From positions 1 to 64,000 of the forward strand of contig CACKJM010000004.1 of assembly GCA_902600475.1 (NCBI GenBank): a DNA stretch of 64,000 bases. The letters are read 5' to 3'. Within the stretch, counting starts at the first letter, position 1. Each line of letters begins with the position of its first letter. The notes beneath the pieces were generated by a model that ran no database searches, had not been told where the DNA came from, and was given only the letters and a program-made list of their open reading frames with translations. The position numbers and the translations under genes were made by a program. Of the stretch, positions 28,716 to 37,586 are shown piece after piece. Source of the DNA: an uncultured Prochlorococcus sp. GTDB lineage: Bacteria > Cyanobacteriota > Cyanobacteriia > PCC-6307 > Cyanobiaceae.

Positions 28716-29672
28716 ATGAAAGAAGTTTCCAAAACTGGTCACTTCACAATAGATTTGCCAAGCTCTGATGCTGCTACAGCATTATCTGGCCCAGGTAATT
28801 CTTTCTTAAAAAAGTTTGAGTCATTAACAGGAGTTTCTTTAACTATAAGAGGCTTACAACTTGAGATGAACGGTGTTATTTCTAAAATCGAAAGAGCCTC
28901 AGCATTAGTAGAATTAACAAGACCAATTTGGGAACAAGGGTTAGAAGTCCCAGAGGTAGATCTTAAAGCGGCTTTAAGTTCTCTTAATATAGGAGAATCA
29001 TCTTCACATGCTGAACTTGGGAAAAAGGTTCTTGCGCGTTCCAAAGAAGGAAAATATTTAAGACCAAGAACTATAAGTCAAAAAGAATATGTTGAATCAA
29101 TTGAAAATTTTGATCTTACGTTCGCAATTGGTCCCGCTGGGACTGGGAAGACATTTTTAGCAACTGTTTGCGCAGCGAGACTATTGAATGAGAAAAAAAT
29201 TGAAAAAATTATTCTAACCAGACCAGCTGTAGAAGCTGGGGAAAGTTTGGGATTTCTACCTGGTGATTTGCAACAAAAAGTAGATCCATATTTAAGACCA
29301 CTGTTTGATTCTTTAAATAGTATTTTTGGGTTTGATAGAACAAATTCGTTAATCGACAAGGGAATTATTGAAGTTGCTCCTTTAGCATTTATGAGAGGCA
29401 GAACCTTAGATAATTCTTTGATTATCTTGGATGAAGCGCAAAATACTACTTGCTCTCAAATGAGAATGTTTTTGACCAGATTAGGCGATAGATCTAAAAT
29501 GGTTGTTAATGGAGATATTACTCAAATTGATTTAAAAAAAGATCAGGAAAGCGGTCTGATAGAGGCATCAAGGATTTTCTCTGAAACTGAAGGTATAAAA
29601 TTTTGTTATTTAACAGTTCAAGATGTTGTTCGTCATCCTTTAGTTCAGAAAATTATTGAGGCTTATCAATAA
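28716..29672 (+). CDS. PhoH-like ATPase
   Basis: P-loop NTPase of the PhoH/YbeZ type, in bacteria linked to RNA metabolism, ribosome maturation and phosphate stress. The N-terminal 110 residues are KH-like. The ATPase domain then has the Walker A AIGPAGTGKTFLA (about 136-148), LTRPAVEAGESLGFLPGDL and the Walker B LIILDEAQNTT. The segment MVVNGDITQIDL is also typical. Length 318. ATG start. Confidence 0.94.
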   Translation: MKEVSKTGHFTIDLPSSDAATALSGPGNSFLKKFESLTGVSLTIRGLQLEMNGVISKIERASALVELTRPIWEQGLEVPEVDLKAALSSLNIGESSSHAELGKKVLARSKEGKYLRPRTISQKEYVESIENFDLTFAIGPAGTGKTFLATVCAARLLNEKKIEKIILTRPAVEAGESLGFLPGDLQQKVDPYLRPLFDSLNSIFGFDRTNSLIDKGIIEVAPLAFMRGRTLDNSLIILDEAQNTTCSQMRMFLTRLGDRSKMVVNGDITQIDLKKDQESGLIEASRIFSETEGIKFCYLTVQDVVRHPLVQKIIEAYQ

Positions 29673-29745
29673 ATTCATAACTATGGTGATCCGTACCCTG
29701 AAATTTTAAAAATCAAGTAGAATAAAGTCATATTTAATTTTAAAA

Positions 29746-30483
29746 ATGCCAGCAAGTAGTAATTTCAATCAAGCTATTCGTGAAGCACAAACTAGTTCAA
29801 TTGTTGGACCTAATGTTGTTCAAAAAGCTTTGCCTTACGTAGGTGGAGGTATGGTTCTAACTTCTTTAGGTGTTTTAGCAGGTGTCTCACTCATAGCAAC
29901 AAATCCTGGACTTTTCCAGCCTCTTTCAATAGTTGCATTAATTGCAGAATTAATATTGTTTTTTATAGCCACAAGCGCTGCAAATAATGCAAATAATGCG
30001 AAGGCTTTGCCTTTATTAACAGGCTTTAGTTTGTTAACTGGATTCACCTTAAGTGGAATAGTGGCTTTAGCAATAGGAACAATTGGTATTGGTTCGGTTG
30101 GAACAGCTGCCTTAGCTACAGGTATAACTTTCGTTATTGCCTCGTACACTGGTCAAAGAATGAGTGATAGTGTTGGTCAAGCACTAAGTGGAGTAGTTGG
30201 TCTTGGGTTAATTGGACTGCTCATAGCGATGTTTGTCCAATTAATTGGAGGATTCTTTGCTCCAGGAGTTTTTGGAGGTTCAGGACTTGAATTGATAATC
30301 GCAGGATTTGGAACAGTCTTGTTTGTTGCAATGTCCTTTGTAGACTTCTACACAATGCCCAGAAGATATAACGATGATCAATACCTTGCAGGGGCTTTAG
30401 GTATGTACCTAACTTATATAAATCTTTTCGTTTTTATATTGAGATTAATGATCGCACTTCAAGGCGGTGGAAGAAGAGACTAA
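29746..30483 (+). CDS. Bax inhibitor-1/YccA family membrane protein
   Basis: Polytopic membrane protein of 245 residues with about seven hydrophobic helices starting near residue 30. The C-terminal part contains the signature VDFYTMPRRYNDDQYLAGALGMYL with the acidic residues associated with the calcium-leak or pH sensor function known for BI-1 homologues. The real role in this cell is unknown. A strong terminator (30508-30538) follows. Confidence 0.88.
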   Translation: MPASSNFNQAIREAQTSSIVGPNVVQKALPYVGGGMVLTSLGVLAGVSLIATNPGLFQPLSIVALIAELILFFIATSAANNANNAKALPLLTGFSLLTGFTLSGIVALAIGTIGIGSVGTAALATGITFVIASYTGQRMSDSVGQALSGVVGLGLIGLLIAMFVQLIGGFFAPGVFGGSGLELIIAGFGTVLFVAMSFVDFYTMPRRYNDDQYLAGALGMYLTYINLFVFILRLMIALQGGGRRD

Positions 30484-30507
30484 ACACATTACGTAAATAA
30501 CTAACTT

Positions 30508-30538
30508 AAAGCGTAGATTTGTTTCTACGCTTTTTTTT
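30508..30538. terminator. Bidirectional intrinsic terminator
   Basis: A perfect stem AAGCGTAGA/TCTACGCTT with a short TTTGTT-type loop is followed by eight T on the plus strand, with A residues on the other side. It lies between the convergent BI-1 gene (ends 30483) and the minus-strand gene ending at 30537, so it can serve both. Confidence 0.88.
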
Positions 30539-31064
30539 ATTGGGCGATATCAAGAATTTGTTTTTTTATAAATTCCTTTTGTTTTGAGTCATATTTAACT
30601 AAATTATCAAAACTATTTCCCATATTATCTAATTCTCTAAGAACTTTATTGACAGACTTTGTAACTGACTTGGTTTCTAGCAGTCTCAAAATTGCCTTAC
30701 ATCTTTCTGAAATGTTTTCCGATGTTATCTCATATTCCTGATTATTATCTCTACGATGAATAATAATTTGAGCGGAACTCATTATTAAATTTTTTACTAC
30801 TATTTCTGTTACAGCATCACCACCTTCATTCAGCTTATAAATTAATGAAAAAGGAAGTTTATCTAACAATAAACAATCTTTATCTGATAAAGCATATGCA
30901 AAAAATCCTCTGAGCCCATTTCTTGTTTTAGTAAGCTCCGCGATTCTATCTGCTAGAACCTCTTCGCTGAGTAAATCTTCATCCCACTCTTTGCACCATT
31001 GTGCGGATATGTTTATTGCTTGCGTGAACGAAGCTTCTTTAAAATTTATTGTTTTTTTTTCCAT
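30537..31064 (-). CDS. Conserved-looking soluble protein of unknown function (175 aa)
   Basis: Not recognised. The protein is soluble, predicted mostly helical at both ends, with a central strand-rich part containing GGDAVTEIVVKNLIMSSAQ. The opening INFKEASFTQAINISAQWCKEWDEDLLSEEVLADRIAEL is amphipathic and acidic, and there is a single Cys in it. Normal codon use and an ATG start. Its 5' end overlaps the earliest possible start of era; with era beginning at 31088 the two are divergent with a 23-base gap. Confidence 0.7.
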   Translation of the reverse strand: MEKKTINFKEASFTQAINISAQWCKEWDEDLLSEEVLADRIAELTKTRNGLRGFFAYALSDKDCLLLDKLPFSLIYKLNEGGDAVTEIVVKNLIMSSAQIIIHRRDNNQEYEITSENISERCKAILRLLETKSVTKSVNKVLRELDNMGNSFDNLVKYDSKQKEFIKKQILDIAQ

Positions 31065-31087
31065 TTTTGATCAGAATTTTATTATTG

Positions 31088-32014
31088 ATGCATGAAAAGT
31101 CTTTGGCCAATTATAGATCTGGGTTCGTAACTTTACTAGGAAGGCCAAATGTCGGTAAATCTACTTTAATAAATAAATTGATTGGAGAAAAAATAACAAT
31201 TACTTCTCCAATAGCGCAAACTACTAGAAATAAATTAAAAGGAATACTTACTACAGAAAATGGGCAAATAATTTTTGTCGATACCCCAGGTGTTCATAAA
31301 CCTCATCATCGACTTGGAGAAATTTTAGTAAAAAATGCAAAATCTTCAATTAAAGGAGTTGATATGGTAATTTTTGTAATTGATTCAAGTGAAGAACCTG
31401 GTAGAGGTGATGAATATATTTTGAACTTTTTAAACGAAAATAAAACTGAATTTATAGTTGCATTAAATAAATGGGATTTGGTTAAAAAAGAATTTAGGAA
31501 TTTACGATTAGATCAATATAGAAGATTTTTTGGAAGTAATAGAAACATTCATATTGTAAGTGCTTTTCAAGGAGAAGGATGTACTGAACTAGTTGATAGG
31601 GCACTTGATTTTCTTCCAGAGGGACCAAAACTTTATGGCGAAGAGACGATTTGCGACCAACCATTAGATAACTTATTATCTGATTTAGTAAGAGAACAGG
31701 TTTTAAAAAATACAAGAGAAGAAGTACCTCATAGTGTTGCAGTAAAGATAGAAAAGAGAGAGGACATGAAAAGAAAAAATGGCAAAGTTTTTACAGCTAT
31801 TTTGGCTACTATTATTGTTGAAAGATCTACTCAAAAAGGTATTCTTATTGGGAAAAAAGGTTCAATGTTAAAAATGATTGGTCAGTCAGCAAGATCAAAT
31901 ATCTCAAAATTAATTGATGGTTCAGTTCACCTAGAGTTGTTTGTGAAAGTTGTTCCAAATTGGAGAAAAAAAGAATCAAGGTTAATTGAATTTGGTTATG
32001 AGGAAGATTATTAA
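31088..32014 (+). CDS. era: GTPase Era
   Basis: Essential GTPase that binds 16S rRNA near its 3' end and assists 30S assembly. G1 GRPNVGKST, the switch region ITSPIAQTTR, G3 DTPGVHKPHH and G4 NKWD are present in the first 135 residues. The C-terminal KH domain includes ERSTQKGILIGKKGSMLK. The ATG at 31088 (HEKSLANYRSGFV) gives 308 residues and is preferred over the upstream frame, which encodes an odd hydrophobic stretch. The stop is directly followed by the ATG of trmD. Confidence 0.96.
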   Translation: MHEKSLANYRSGFVTLLGRPNVGKSTLINKLIGEKITITSPIAQTTRNKLKGILTTENGQIIFVDTPGVHKPHHRLGEILVKNAKSSIKGVDMVIFVIDSSEEPGRGDEYILNFLNENKTEFIVALNKWDLVKKEFRNLRLDQYRRFFGSNRNIHIVSAFQGEGCTELVDRALDFLPEGPKLYGEETICDQPLDNLLSDLVREQVLKNTREEVPHSVAVKIEKREDMKRKNGKVFTAILATIIVERSTQKGILIGKKGSMLKMIGQSARSNISKLIDGSVHLELFVKVVPNWRKKESRLIEFGYEEDY

Positions 32015-32734
32015 ATGAGTAGTTTTAAATTTGATGTAATTACATTGTGCCCTAAAGCTTTTGAAATAATAAATAATTTAGGTGTTATTACGAGAGCTCT
32101 AGATAAGAATTTAATTGATGTGAATTTACATGATTTAAGAGATTTTGGAGAAGGTTCTTATAGGCAGGTAGATGATAAGCCTTATGGAGGTGGAGCAGGA
32201 ATGGTCTTAAAACCTGGCCCTATTTTTGAAGCGCATGAATCAATTAATAAATTTCCTAAAAGTAAAACTTTAATGATGACCCCACAGGGTAAAGTTTTAA
32301 AGCAAAAGGATCTTCTGCGATGGTCACGTTTGAATCAAATAATAATTATTTGTGGTCAATATGAAGGTTTTGATGAAAGAGTAAGATGCTTAGCCGATGA
32401 GGAGATATCAATAGGAGATTATGTACTTTCTGGAGGAGAAATTCCTGCTATATCAATAATTAACGGGTTGACTAGATTATTGCCCGGCACACTTGGAGAT
32501 CCAGATTCTTTGATCAATGAGAGTCATAATTCACCCTTATTAGAGTACCCACACTACACTAGGCCACAAGTTTTTAAAAATATGAAAGTACCTGATGTTC
32601 TTATTAGTGGAAATCATAAGGATATAGAACTATGGAGAGAAGAGCAAAGGTTAAAAAGAACTTATGCTAGAAGAAAAGATCTTTTAGATAATGGTCAATT
32701 TAGTAATAATGATTTAAATAATGATGGTGAGTAG
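32015..32734 (+). CDS. trmD: tRNA (guanine-37-N1)-methyltransferase
   Basis: Knotted SPOUT methyltransferase that makes m1G37 and prevents +1 frameshifting. Features are [38 protein letters not shown] and the knot [32 protein letters not shown] and the C-terminal helical domain follow. Length 239. It begins immediately after the era stop. Confidence 0.97.
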   Translation: MSSFKFDVITLCPKAFEIINNLGVITRALDKNLIDVNLHDLRDFGEGSYRQVDDKPYGGGAGMVLKPGPIFEAHESINKFPKSKTLMMTPQGKVLKQKDLLRWSRLNQIIIICGQYEGFDERVRCLADEEISIGDYVLSGGEIPAISIINGLTRLLPGTLGDPDSLINESHNSPLLEYPHYTRPQVFKNMKVPDVLISGNHKDIELWREEQRLKRTYARRKDLLDNGQFSNNDLNNDGE

Positions 32735-32829
32735 ATTAATTTTTTAATTCGATTTTTAAATGAATTTATAACCTTGATATTAATTATTTTCAACATATAT
32801 TAGTATAGTTATATTGAACGATTAGAGAT

Positions 32830-34104
32830 TTGTTTTTTTCATTAAAAAAATTTTCGAACTTTATATTTTTTATTATCTTTTTATGTCCTTTATCAACTGT
32901 AGAATTAGTTAAATCAGAAAATCTGAACCAAACTAGTGCAGTAAATACAAAAATTAATCCAAATTATTTGAATTCTAAAAAAGAATTACAGGATTACATA
33001 ATTGATAAAGGTGATAATTTATTTATTGAATTTTTTCCTGCGGAAGAGTTGAGCGACTTTTATTCTGTTAATGAAGAGGGGGAAGTTTACTTACCGAGAT
33101 TAAGAGAAACTAATGTAAGTGGGTTAACTACTTCAGAATTAGAAAAGCTTTTAGAAAAAAAATATGCTGAATATCTTATTTCACCAAAAATAAATATCAA
33201 AATTGCTATTTTTAGAAGTATTAATGTCACTATTGCTGGAGAGATAAGGTATCCAGGTATATATAAATTTCGCCCCTACCAATCATCCTCAATTCAAGAT
33301 TTTCAAAAAAATCTCACTTCAAATACTTTAAATAAAAAAGAATTATTGCAATCTTCAGGAGAGATTTTACCAATAGTTCCAATTCGGAATGAGACCTCTT
33401 CAGGCCAAAATCAATTGCTAAATGAAGGAAGAATAAAAGATAGAAATAATCCTTTTATTAACTATTTAGAAAAAGTTAAAGATGGAAACTTAACTAAAAT
33501 TTCAGATGTCATAAGAAAAGCAGGTGGTATTACATCTTCAAGTGATTTGAAAAGAATTCAGATAATTAGAAATATACCAGTTGATAAAGGTGGAGGAAAA
33601 AAAACAGCATTAGTTAATTTGGATGCGTTATTGGATGATGCTTATAACCCAAACGACATAAGACTTTTTGATGGAGATCATATTTATATACCTTCTCTTA
33701 ATAATTCAAACAAAGCTCAAGTCCCTAAATCTGTCATATCAGGTTTGTCACCCCGTTTTGTTAAGGTGAATGTATTTGGGAGGGTTAACAACCCTGGTCA
33801 ATTCATGCTTCCCTTAGAGGGTACCTTATCTGATGCTCTTGATATTACTGGTCCAATAAAACCACTATCAGGGAAAGTAGTATTAATTAGATATAATAAT
33901 GATGGGACGATTTTTAAGAAAAAAATAGCTTATTCTGCTAATGCTCCGAGAGGCTCTAGTAGAAACCCATATATAAAAGAAGGAGATTTAATAACTGTTA
34001 CTTCTAGTGTGTTTAGTAAAACTGCAGAGGTAATCAAAGAAATAACGGCCCCTTTCCAAGGAATATATTTTACAAAGGAATTGATTGAGGGCTTTAATGA
34101 TTAG
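32830..34104 (+). CDS. Polysaccharide export protein (Wza/OPX-like)
   Basis: Periplasmic or outer-membrane export factor of Wzx/Wzy-type polysaccharide secretion. An N-terminal signal sequence (about 1-30, FIFFIIFLCPLSTVELV) is followed by a poly-export domain (about 50-125, YIIDKGDNLFIEFFPAEEL...EEGEVYLPRL). Two SLBB-like domains lie around 225-290 and 310-385 (VFGRVNNPGQFMLPLEGTL). No lipobox cysteine is evident. Length 424, TTG start at 32830. The Wzz-type partner is 15 kb away at 48957. Confidence 0.85.
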   Translation: MFFSLKKFSNFIFFIIFLCPLSTVELVKSENLNQTSAVNTKINPNYLNSKKELQDYIIDKGDNLFIEFFPAEELSDFYSVNEEGEVYLPRLRETNVSGLTTSELEKLLEKKYAEYLISPKINIKIAIFRSINVTIAGEIRYPGIYKFRPYQSSSIQDFQKNLTSNTLNKKELLQSSGEILPIVPIRNETSSGQNQLLNEGRIKDRNNPFINYLEKVKDGNLTKISDVIRKAGGITSSSDLKRIQIIRNIPVDKGGGKKTALVNLDALLDDAYNPNDIRLFDGDHIYIPSLNNSNKAQVPKSVISGLSPRFVKVNVFGRVNNPGQFMLPLEGTLSDALDITGPIKPLSGKVVLIRYNNDGTIFKKKIAYSANAPRGSSRNPYIKEGDLITVTSSVFSKTAEVIKEITAPFQGIYFTKELIEGFND

Positions 34105-34148
34105 TTCTCTTAAATAAAATTTAAAATATAGGAGCTTTTTACCTTTAG

Positions 34149-34175
34149 AGTGTTTATAAAAAATTAAACACTTTT
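34149..34175 (+). terminator. Putative intrinsic terminator after the export gene
   Basis: An eight-base perfect stem AGTGTTTA/TAAACACT with an eight-base loop ends in TTT(T). It is AT-rich, so only moderately stable. It lies 45 bases downstream of the export gene and 70 before ispF. Confidence 0.5.
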
Positions 34176-34243
34176 AAACTGCATAAAATTTATCTAAGAT
34201 TGCCCTTCTATTTGCAAAATTTCAGAATTGAAAAAATAACATT

Positions 34244-34750
34244 ATGAAAAAATCATCTCCAAATTTTCGTATCGGTAATGGATATGATATTCACAGACTT
34301 GTAAAGGACAGAAATTTAATTATTGGAGGTGTAAAATTGCATCATCCTGAAAATTTAGGATTGTATGGACATAGTGATGCTGATGTTCTATGCCACTCAA
34401 TAATGGATGCCTTATTGGGAGCATTATCCCTTGGAGATATTGGTAAGTATTTCCCTCCTAATGAGGAAAAATGGAAAAATGCTGATAGTTTGTTTTTGTT
34501 ATCAAAAGTAATTGACTTGATAAGGCAAAATGGTTGGGAAATTAATAATATTGATAGTATTCTTATCGCTGAAAGGCCAAAAATCATGCCACATGTAAAA
34601 CAAATGAAAAAAAACATTTCTCAGATCTTAAATATTGATGAAAATTTAATTGGGATTAAAGCAACTACAAATGAAAAAATAGGTCCGGAAGGGAGAGAAG
34701 AGGGTATAAGTTGTCATTCTGTAGTATTACTAGAGAAAAATGAAATTTGA
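34244..34750 (+). CDS. ispF: 2-C-methyl-D-erythritol 2,4-cyclodiphosphate synthase
   Basis: Cyclises CDP-ME-2-phosphate in the MEP pathway, which supplies carotenoids, phytol and quinone tails. Motifs GNGYDIHRL with the zinc ligands, [28 protein letters not shown] and the C-terminal [25 protein letters not shown] are complete. Length 168. The next gene starts inside its last codons (34740), suggesting coupling. Confidence 0.96.
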   Translation: MKKSSPNFRIGNGYDIHRLVKDRNLIIGGVKLHHPENLGLYGHSDADVLCHSIMDALLGALSLGDIGKYFPPNEEKWKNADSLFLLSKVIDLIRQNGWEINNIDSILIAERPKIMPHVKQMKKNISQILNIDENLIGIKATTNEKIGPEGREEGISCHSVVLLEKNEI

Positions 34751-35186
34751 TTTTAATTTAAATAGAAAATTTCAACGATTTTGTTTTTTATTCATTAGCT
34801 TGTTTATCTTGATTTTTCAAACTGATTTTTCTATCTCAAAAGCTCTTACTATGGATAATTATCAAGGTGAAATGGTTATAGAGGAATTAAGACTTAAAGT
34901 TCCTGCCGATTTAAAAGTAGCATGGTTGAATGCTGAAAAAGAAATATGGGAGCCATGGTTATCTTCTCAAGATGGTTTTTTGGGAAGACAATTATTTTGG
35001 GATAAAGAAAAAGAAGAGGCTTTAATATTGGTAAATTGGAAAAGTAAAAAACTATGGAAAAGTATACCTATGTCAGAAGTAAATATCATGCAAGAAAAAT
35101 TTGAAAATGATGTTAAGACTGCATTAAATATAACTGAAAATCCTTTTGAATTAATTTATGAGGGAGAGTTAGACAAACAAGTATGA
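34740..35186 (+). CDS. Exported ABM-like protein (TIGR03792 type)
   Basis: A 148-residue protein with an N-terminal signal or anchor (about 14-35, [19 protein letters not shown]). The small domain that follows matches the cyanobacterial TIGR03792 pattern: [43 protein letters not shown]. It then has [15 protein letters not shown]. This ferredoxin-like fold resembles antibiotic-biosynthesis monooxygenases, but no enzyme activity is established. It overlaps ispF by 11 bases and larB by four, so the three genes form one operon. Confidence 0.75.
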   Translation: MKFDFNLNRKFQRFCFLFISLFILIFQTDFSISKALTMDNYQGEMVIEELRLKVPADLKVAWLNAEKEIWEPWLSSQDGFLGRQLFWDKEKEEALILVNWKSKKLWKSIPMSEVNIMQEKFENDVKTALNITENPFELIYEGELDKQV

Positions 35187-35839
35187 ATTTAGATATCAGG
35201 TTTGATTTTCAAAGAAGGGAAAGACTTGGACTCATTGAAGCAATTTGGGGACAAGATAAGAGTATCGACCAATTAAAGAGATTATCTGAAATTGTATTAA
35301 GTAAAAATGAGGTTGTTTTTATTACTAGGATCAATTGTGAAAAAGCTACTGGTCTTTTAGATTTGTATGATGATGCACGATTCTATGAAGAAGCAAATTG
35401 CCTAATAATTGGGAAAAATCTGAATAAAATAAATACAAAAAAAAAAGTTGCCATAATTTCAGGAGGATCAAGTGATTTGGCCGTAACACTTGAAACAAAA
35501 TTAGCTCTTGAAGTTTATGGAGTGAATTGTCAATCTTTTATTGATGTTGGAGTAGCTGGACTTCATCGATTAATGAGTCAGTTAGAAGAAATTAATAAAT
35601 ATAATGTATTAATAGTTTGCGCTGGAATGGAAGGAGCTTTGGCAACGGTTGTGGGAGGATTGTTGGCACAACCCATAATTGCAGTACCTGTCTCAGTAGG
35701 CTATGGCGTTAGTAAAGATGGGGTTACTGCTTTAAATAGTATGTTGTCAAGTTGTTCTCCAGGTATCGCAGTCATGAATATAGATAATGGTTACGGAGCA
35801 GCAATGGCGGCTCTGAGAATTATTAAAAGTATTTCCTAA
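35183..35839 (+). CDS. larB: LarB-like (PurE-related) carboxylase
   Basis: Protein of the LarB/NCAIR-mutase-related family. In other bacteria LarB carboxylates nicotinate adenine dinucleotide in nickel-pincer cofactor synthesis. The N-terminal REGLIEAIWG-like stretch (RERLGLIEAIWGQDKS) and the PurE-like core with AIISGGSSDLAVTLE, DVGVAGLHRL and VCAGMEGALATVVGGL are visible. The C-terminus PGIAVMNIDNGYGAAMAA is typical. Length 218. No larC or larE is in this window, so whether a complete cofactor pathway exists is unknown. Overlaps the previous gene by four bases. Confidence 0.82.
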   Translation: MNLDIRFDFQRRERLGLIEAIWGQDKSIDQLKRLSEIVLSKNEVVFITRINCEKATGLLDLYDDARFYEEANCLIIGKNLNKINTKKKVAIISGGSSDLAVTLETKLALEVYGVNCQSFIDVGVAGLHRLMSQLEEINKYNVLIVCAGMEGALATVVGGLLAQPIIAVPVSVGYGVSKDGVTALNSMLSSCSPGIAVMNIDNGYGAAMAALRIIKSIS

Positions 35840-35843
35840 ATAA

Positions 35844-35975
35844 TTACTTTTTTTCTATTTCTAATAGGTTTTCTATCCATAAATTAAGTTGTTTTGAAAG
35901 TATGCCTTCTTCTCTCATTTTAATTGCTTTTATTACGACTTCTGTGTTTACCCACTCGGGAAATCTTTTTGGCAT
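35844..35975 (-). CDS. Small charged protein (43 aa)
   Basis: ATG at 35975 to TAA at 35844-35846. The peptide starts PKRFPEWVNTEVV and is a plausible amphipathic helix rich in Glu, Lys and Ile. Function unknown. It converges on larB with a four-base gap. Length and codon use fit a genuine small gene, but without homologues it stays tentative. Confidence 0.5.
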   Translation of the reverse strand: MPKRFPEWVNTEVVIKAIKMREEGILSKQLNLWIENLLEIEKK

Positions 35976-36044
35976 TTATTTTTTTATATTCAGTAACTTT
36001 AATTTGGTATAAATTTTTATAAATACAAGATCTAAGTAACAAAT

Positions 36045-36212
36045 TTAATCTTTAATGTTTGATTTTGTACCTAATCTAGACAGCTCAGAGGAGGTATGTT
36101 CACTTTCTACATTTTTTAATCTTTCAATTAACTCAGAGAGATCTTTGTGTGCCAACTCCCCATTTTGCTCCCATTTCAAGGACCTCGAGTTATTATCAAT
36201 TTTTTCTTTCAT
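36045..36212 (-). CDS. Small hydrophilic protein (55 aa)
   Basis: ATG at 36212 to TAA at 36045-36047. A soluble, acidic and helical peptide (KWEQNGELAHKDLSELIERL), with no membrane segment. Function unknown. It sits between thiS and the 43-residue gene on the same strand with a 69-base gap, possibly cotranscribed with it. Confidence 0.5.
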   Translation of the reverse strand: MKEKIDNNSRSLKWEQNGELAHKDLSELIERLKNVESEHTSSELSRLGTKSNIKD

Positions 36213-36324
36213 TGGTCTAATTGAGTAATAAAAATATAAAACGAAAACAGGAAAAATATGGTTATTGTTTCAAGCTTAAACTTAAAAAATTATGAAGATT
36301 TTAATATTTCAAAAATTTTATCTA

Positions 36325-36534
36325 TTAACCGCCGCCAACTATTGAAACGATTTCTAAATTATCCCCATCTTTAAGTTTCACTGTTTCCCATTTTATTGAA
36401 TTAATTATTAAATTATTTAATTCTACGACAATTGTGTTGGGTTTATATCCCATTAAATTTAGAGCTTTAGATAGTAAAGCATTTTCTTGATCAAGTTCTA
36501 TTTTTTTTTCTTCTCCATTTACTTTAATTTTCAT
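36325..36534 (-). CDS. thiS: Sulfur carrier protein ThiS
   Basis: Ubiquitin-like carrier that donates sulfur to the thiamine thiazole. It is 69 residues and ends VSIVGGG, so the required C-terminal Gly-Gly is present for adenylation and thiocarboxylate formation. The core KVNGEEKKIEL and NTIVVELNNLII strands fit the beta-grasp fold. Its ATG lies inside the last codons of thiE (11-base overlap), so the two are translationally coupled. Confidence 0.93.
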   Translation of the reverse strand: MKIKVNGEEKKIELDQENALLSKALNLMGYKPNTIVVELNNLIINSIKWETVKLKDGDNLEIVSIVGGG

Positions 36535-37579
36535 GAGATAACTCTTTTAGAATCATAATAGCTTCTTCTTTAGGATCTTCAGAATTCATGAGTTGCGAAA
36601 CTAAGGCAACTTTTTTAATCCCATTGCTTTTTAAATATGAAATATTATTTGACTTGATTCCTCCGATAGCAAACCAAGGAATATCTAAATCTCTGGTTAA
36701 CGTTTTAATCTTTTCAATACCTATAGGTTTTTTGTCTTTTTTTGTTGCAGTTTCAAATACCGGTCCTATTCCTATGTAATCACAACCATCTTTATGAGCA
36801 TTAGAAATATCAATTTCATTATTTGCGCTTATACCAATAATTTTTGAATATCCTAATAATTTTCTCGCGCTTTTTAAGTCTAAATCATCTTGTCCAAGAT
36901 GAATTCCATCTGCATTAGATGCTAGAGCAATATCAAGTCTGTCGTTGATGATGAACAAAGAATTATATCTATTACATAGATTTTTAATCTGAATAGCTTC
37001 TTTAAGATGATCTTTATCAGTTCCTTTTTTAAATCTATGTTGAATGATCCTTACTCCCCCAATTAAAATCTCCTCAATTATTTGTAATAAATTATCTTTT
37101 TGATCAGTGATTACATATAAGTCATTTTCTTTTAAAATTTTTTCCGATTTCTTTAACTTGCTCAAACTTAATAAGTCTATCTCAATAGCATAAATTTCAT
37201 ATCTAATTTCCGAAGCGATTTTTGAAAGCTCATGATTATGTGGCCTTGAGAATTCTTCTATGACTCTTAAGGCTTCTTGAACTCTTCCAGAATTAGAACT
37301 TATAATTTGCTCAGAGGTTTTTCTGTTGATTTGCTCTTGATGAGTCAATCCTTTGCATTTGTCTTCAATATGATTTCTAGATTGTTTATAAATCTCTAAA
37401 TGATTTTTCCCTAAAATTTGTCTAAAATTTTTAATCCTTTCAACGTACTTTTTTTTGCTTATCCCAAATCTGGCCCAATCCTCTAGTACTCTTAGTCCTT
37501 CTCTAGCTCTGTCTAGATTAGCATCAATAATTTGATAAATTCTTAAATCTTCAGTGTTTGTGGTGTTTGAATTCAGCAT
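36524..37579 (-). CDS. thiE: Thiamine-phosphate synthase with cyanobacterial N-terminal domain
   Basis: Joins the HMP-pyrophosphate and thiazole-phosphate halves of thiamine. The C-terminal half (about 150-351) is the TIM-barrel ThiE: LYVITDQ, IRIIQHRFK-type (VRIIQHRFKKG), FIINDRLDIALASNADGIHLGQDD, DYIGIGPVFETATKK and PWFAIGGI. The first 140 residues (IIDANLDRAREGLRVLEDWARFG) form an all-helical domain fused to ThiE in cyanobacteria. Length 351. It is followed by thiS and preceded by ribF on the same strand, seven bases away. Confidence 0.95.
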   Translation of the reverse strand: MLNSNTTNTEDLRIYQIIDANLDRAREGLRVLEDWARFGISKKKYVERIKNFRQILGKNHLEIYKQSRNHIEDKCKGLTHQEQINRKTSEQIISSNSGRVQEALRVIEEFSRPHNHELSKIASEIRYEIYAIEIDLLSLSKLKKSEKILKENDLYVITDQKDNLLQIIEEILIGGVRIIQHRFKKGTDKDHLKEAIQIKNLCNRYNSLFIINDRLDIALASNADGIHLGQDDLDLKSARKLLGYSKIIGISANNEIDISNAHKDGCDYIGIGPVFETATKKDKKPIGIEKIKTLTRDLDIPWFAIGGIKSNNISYLKSNGIKKVALVSQLMNSEDPKEEAIMILKELSHEN

Positions 37580-37586
37580 TTGTGAG

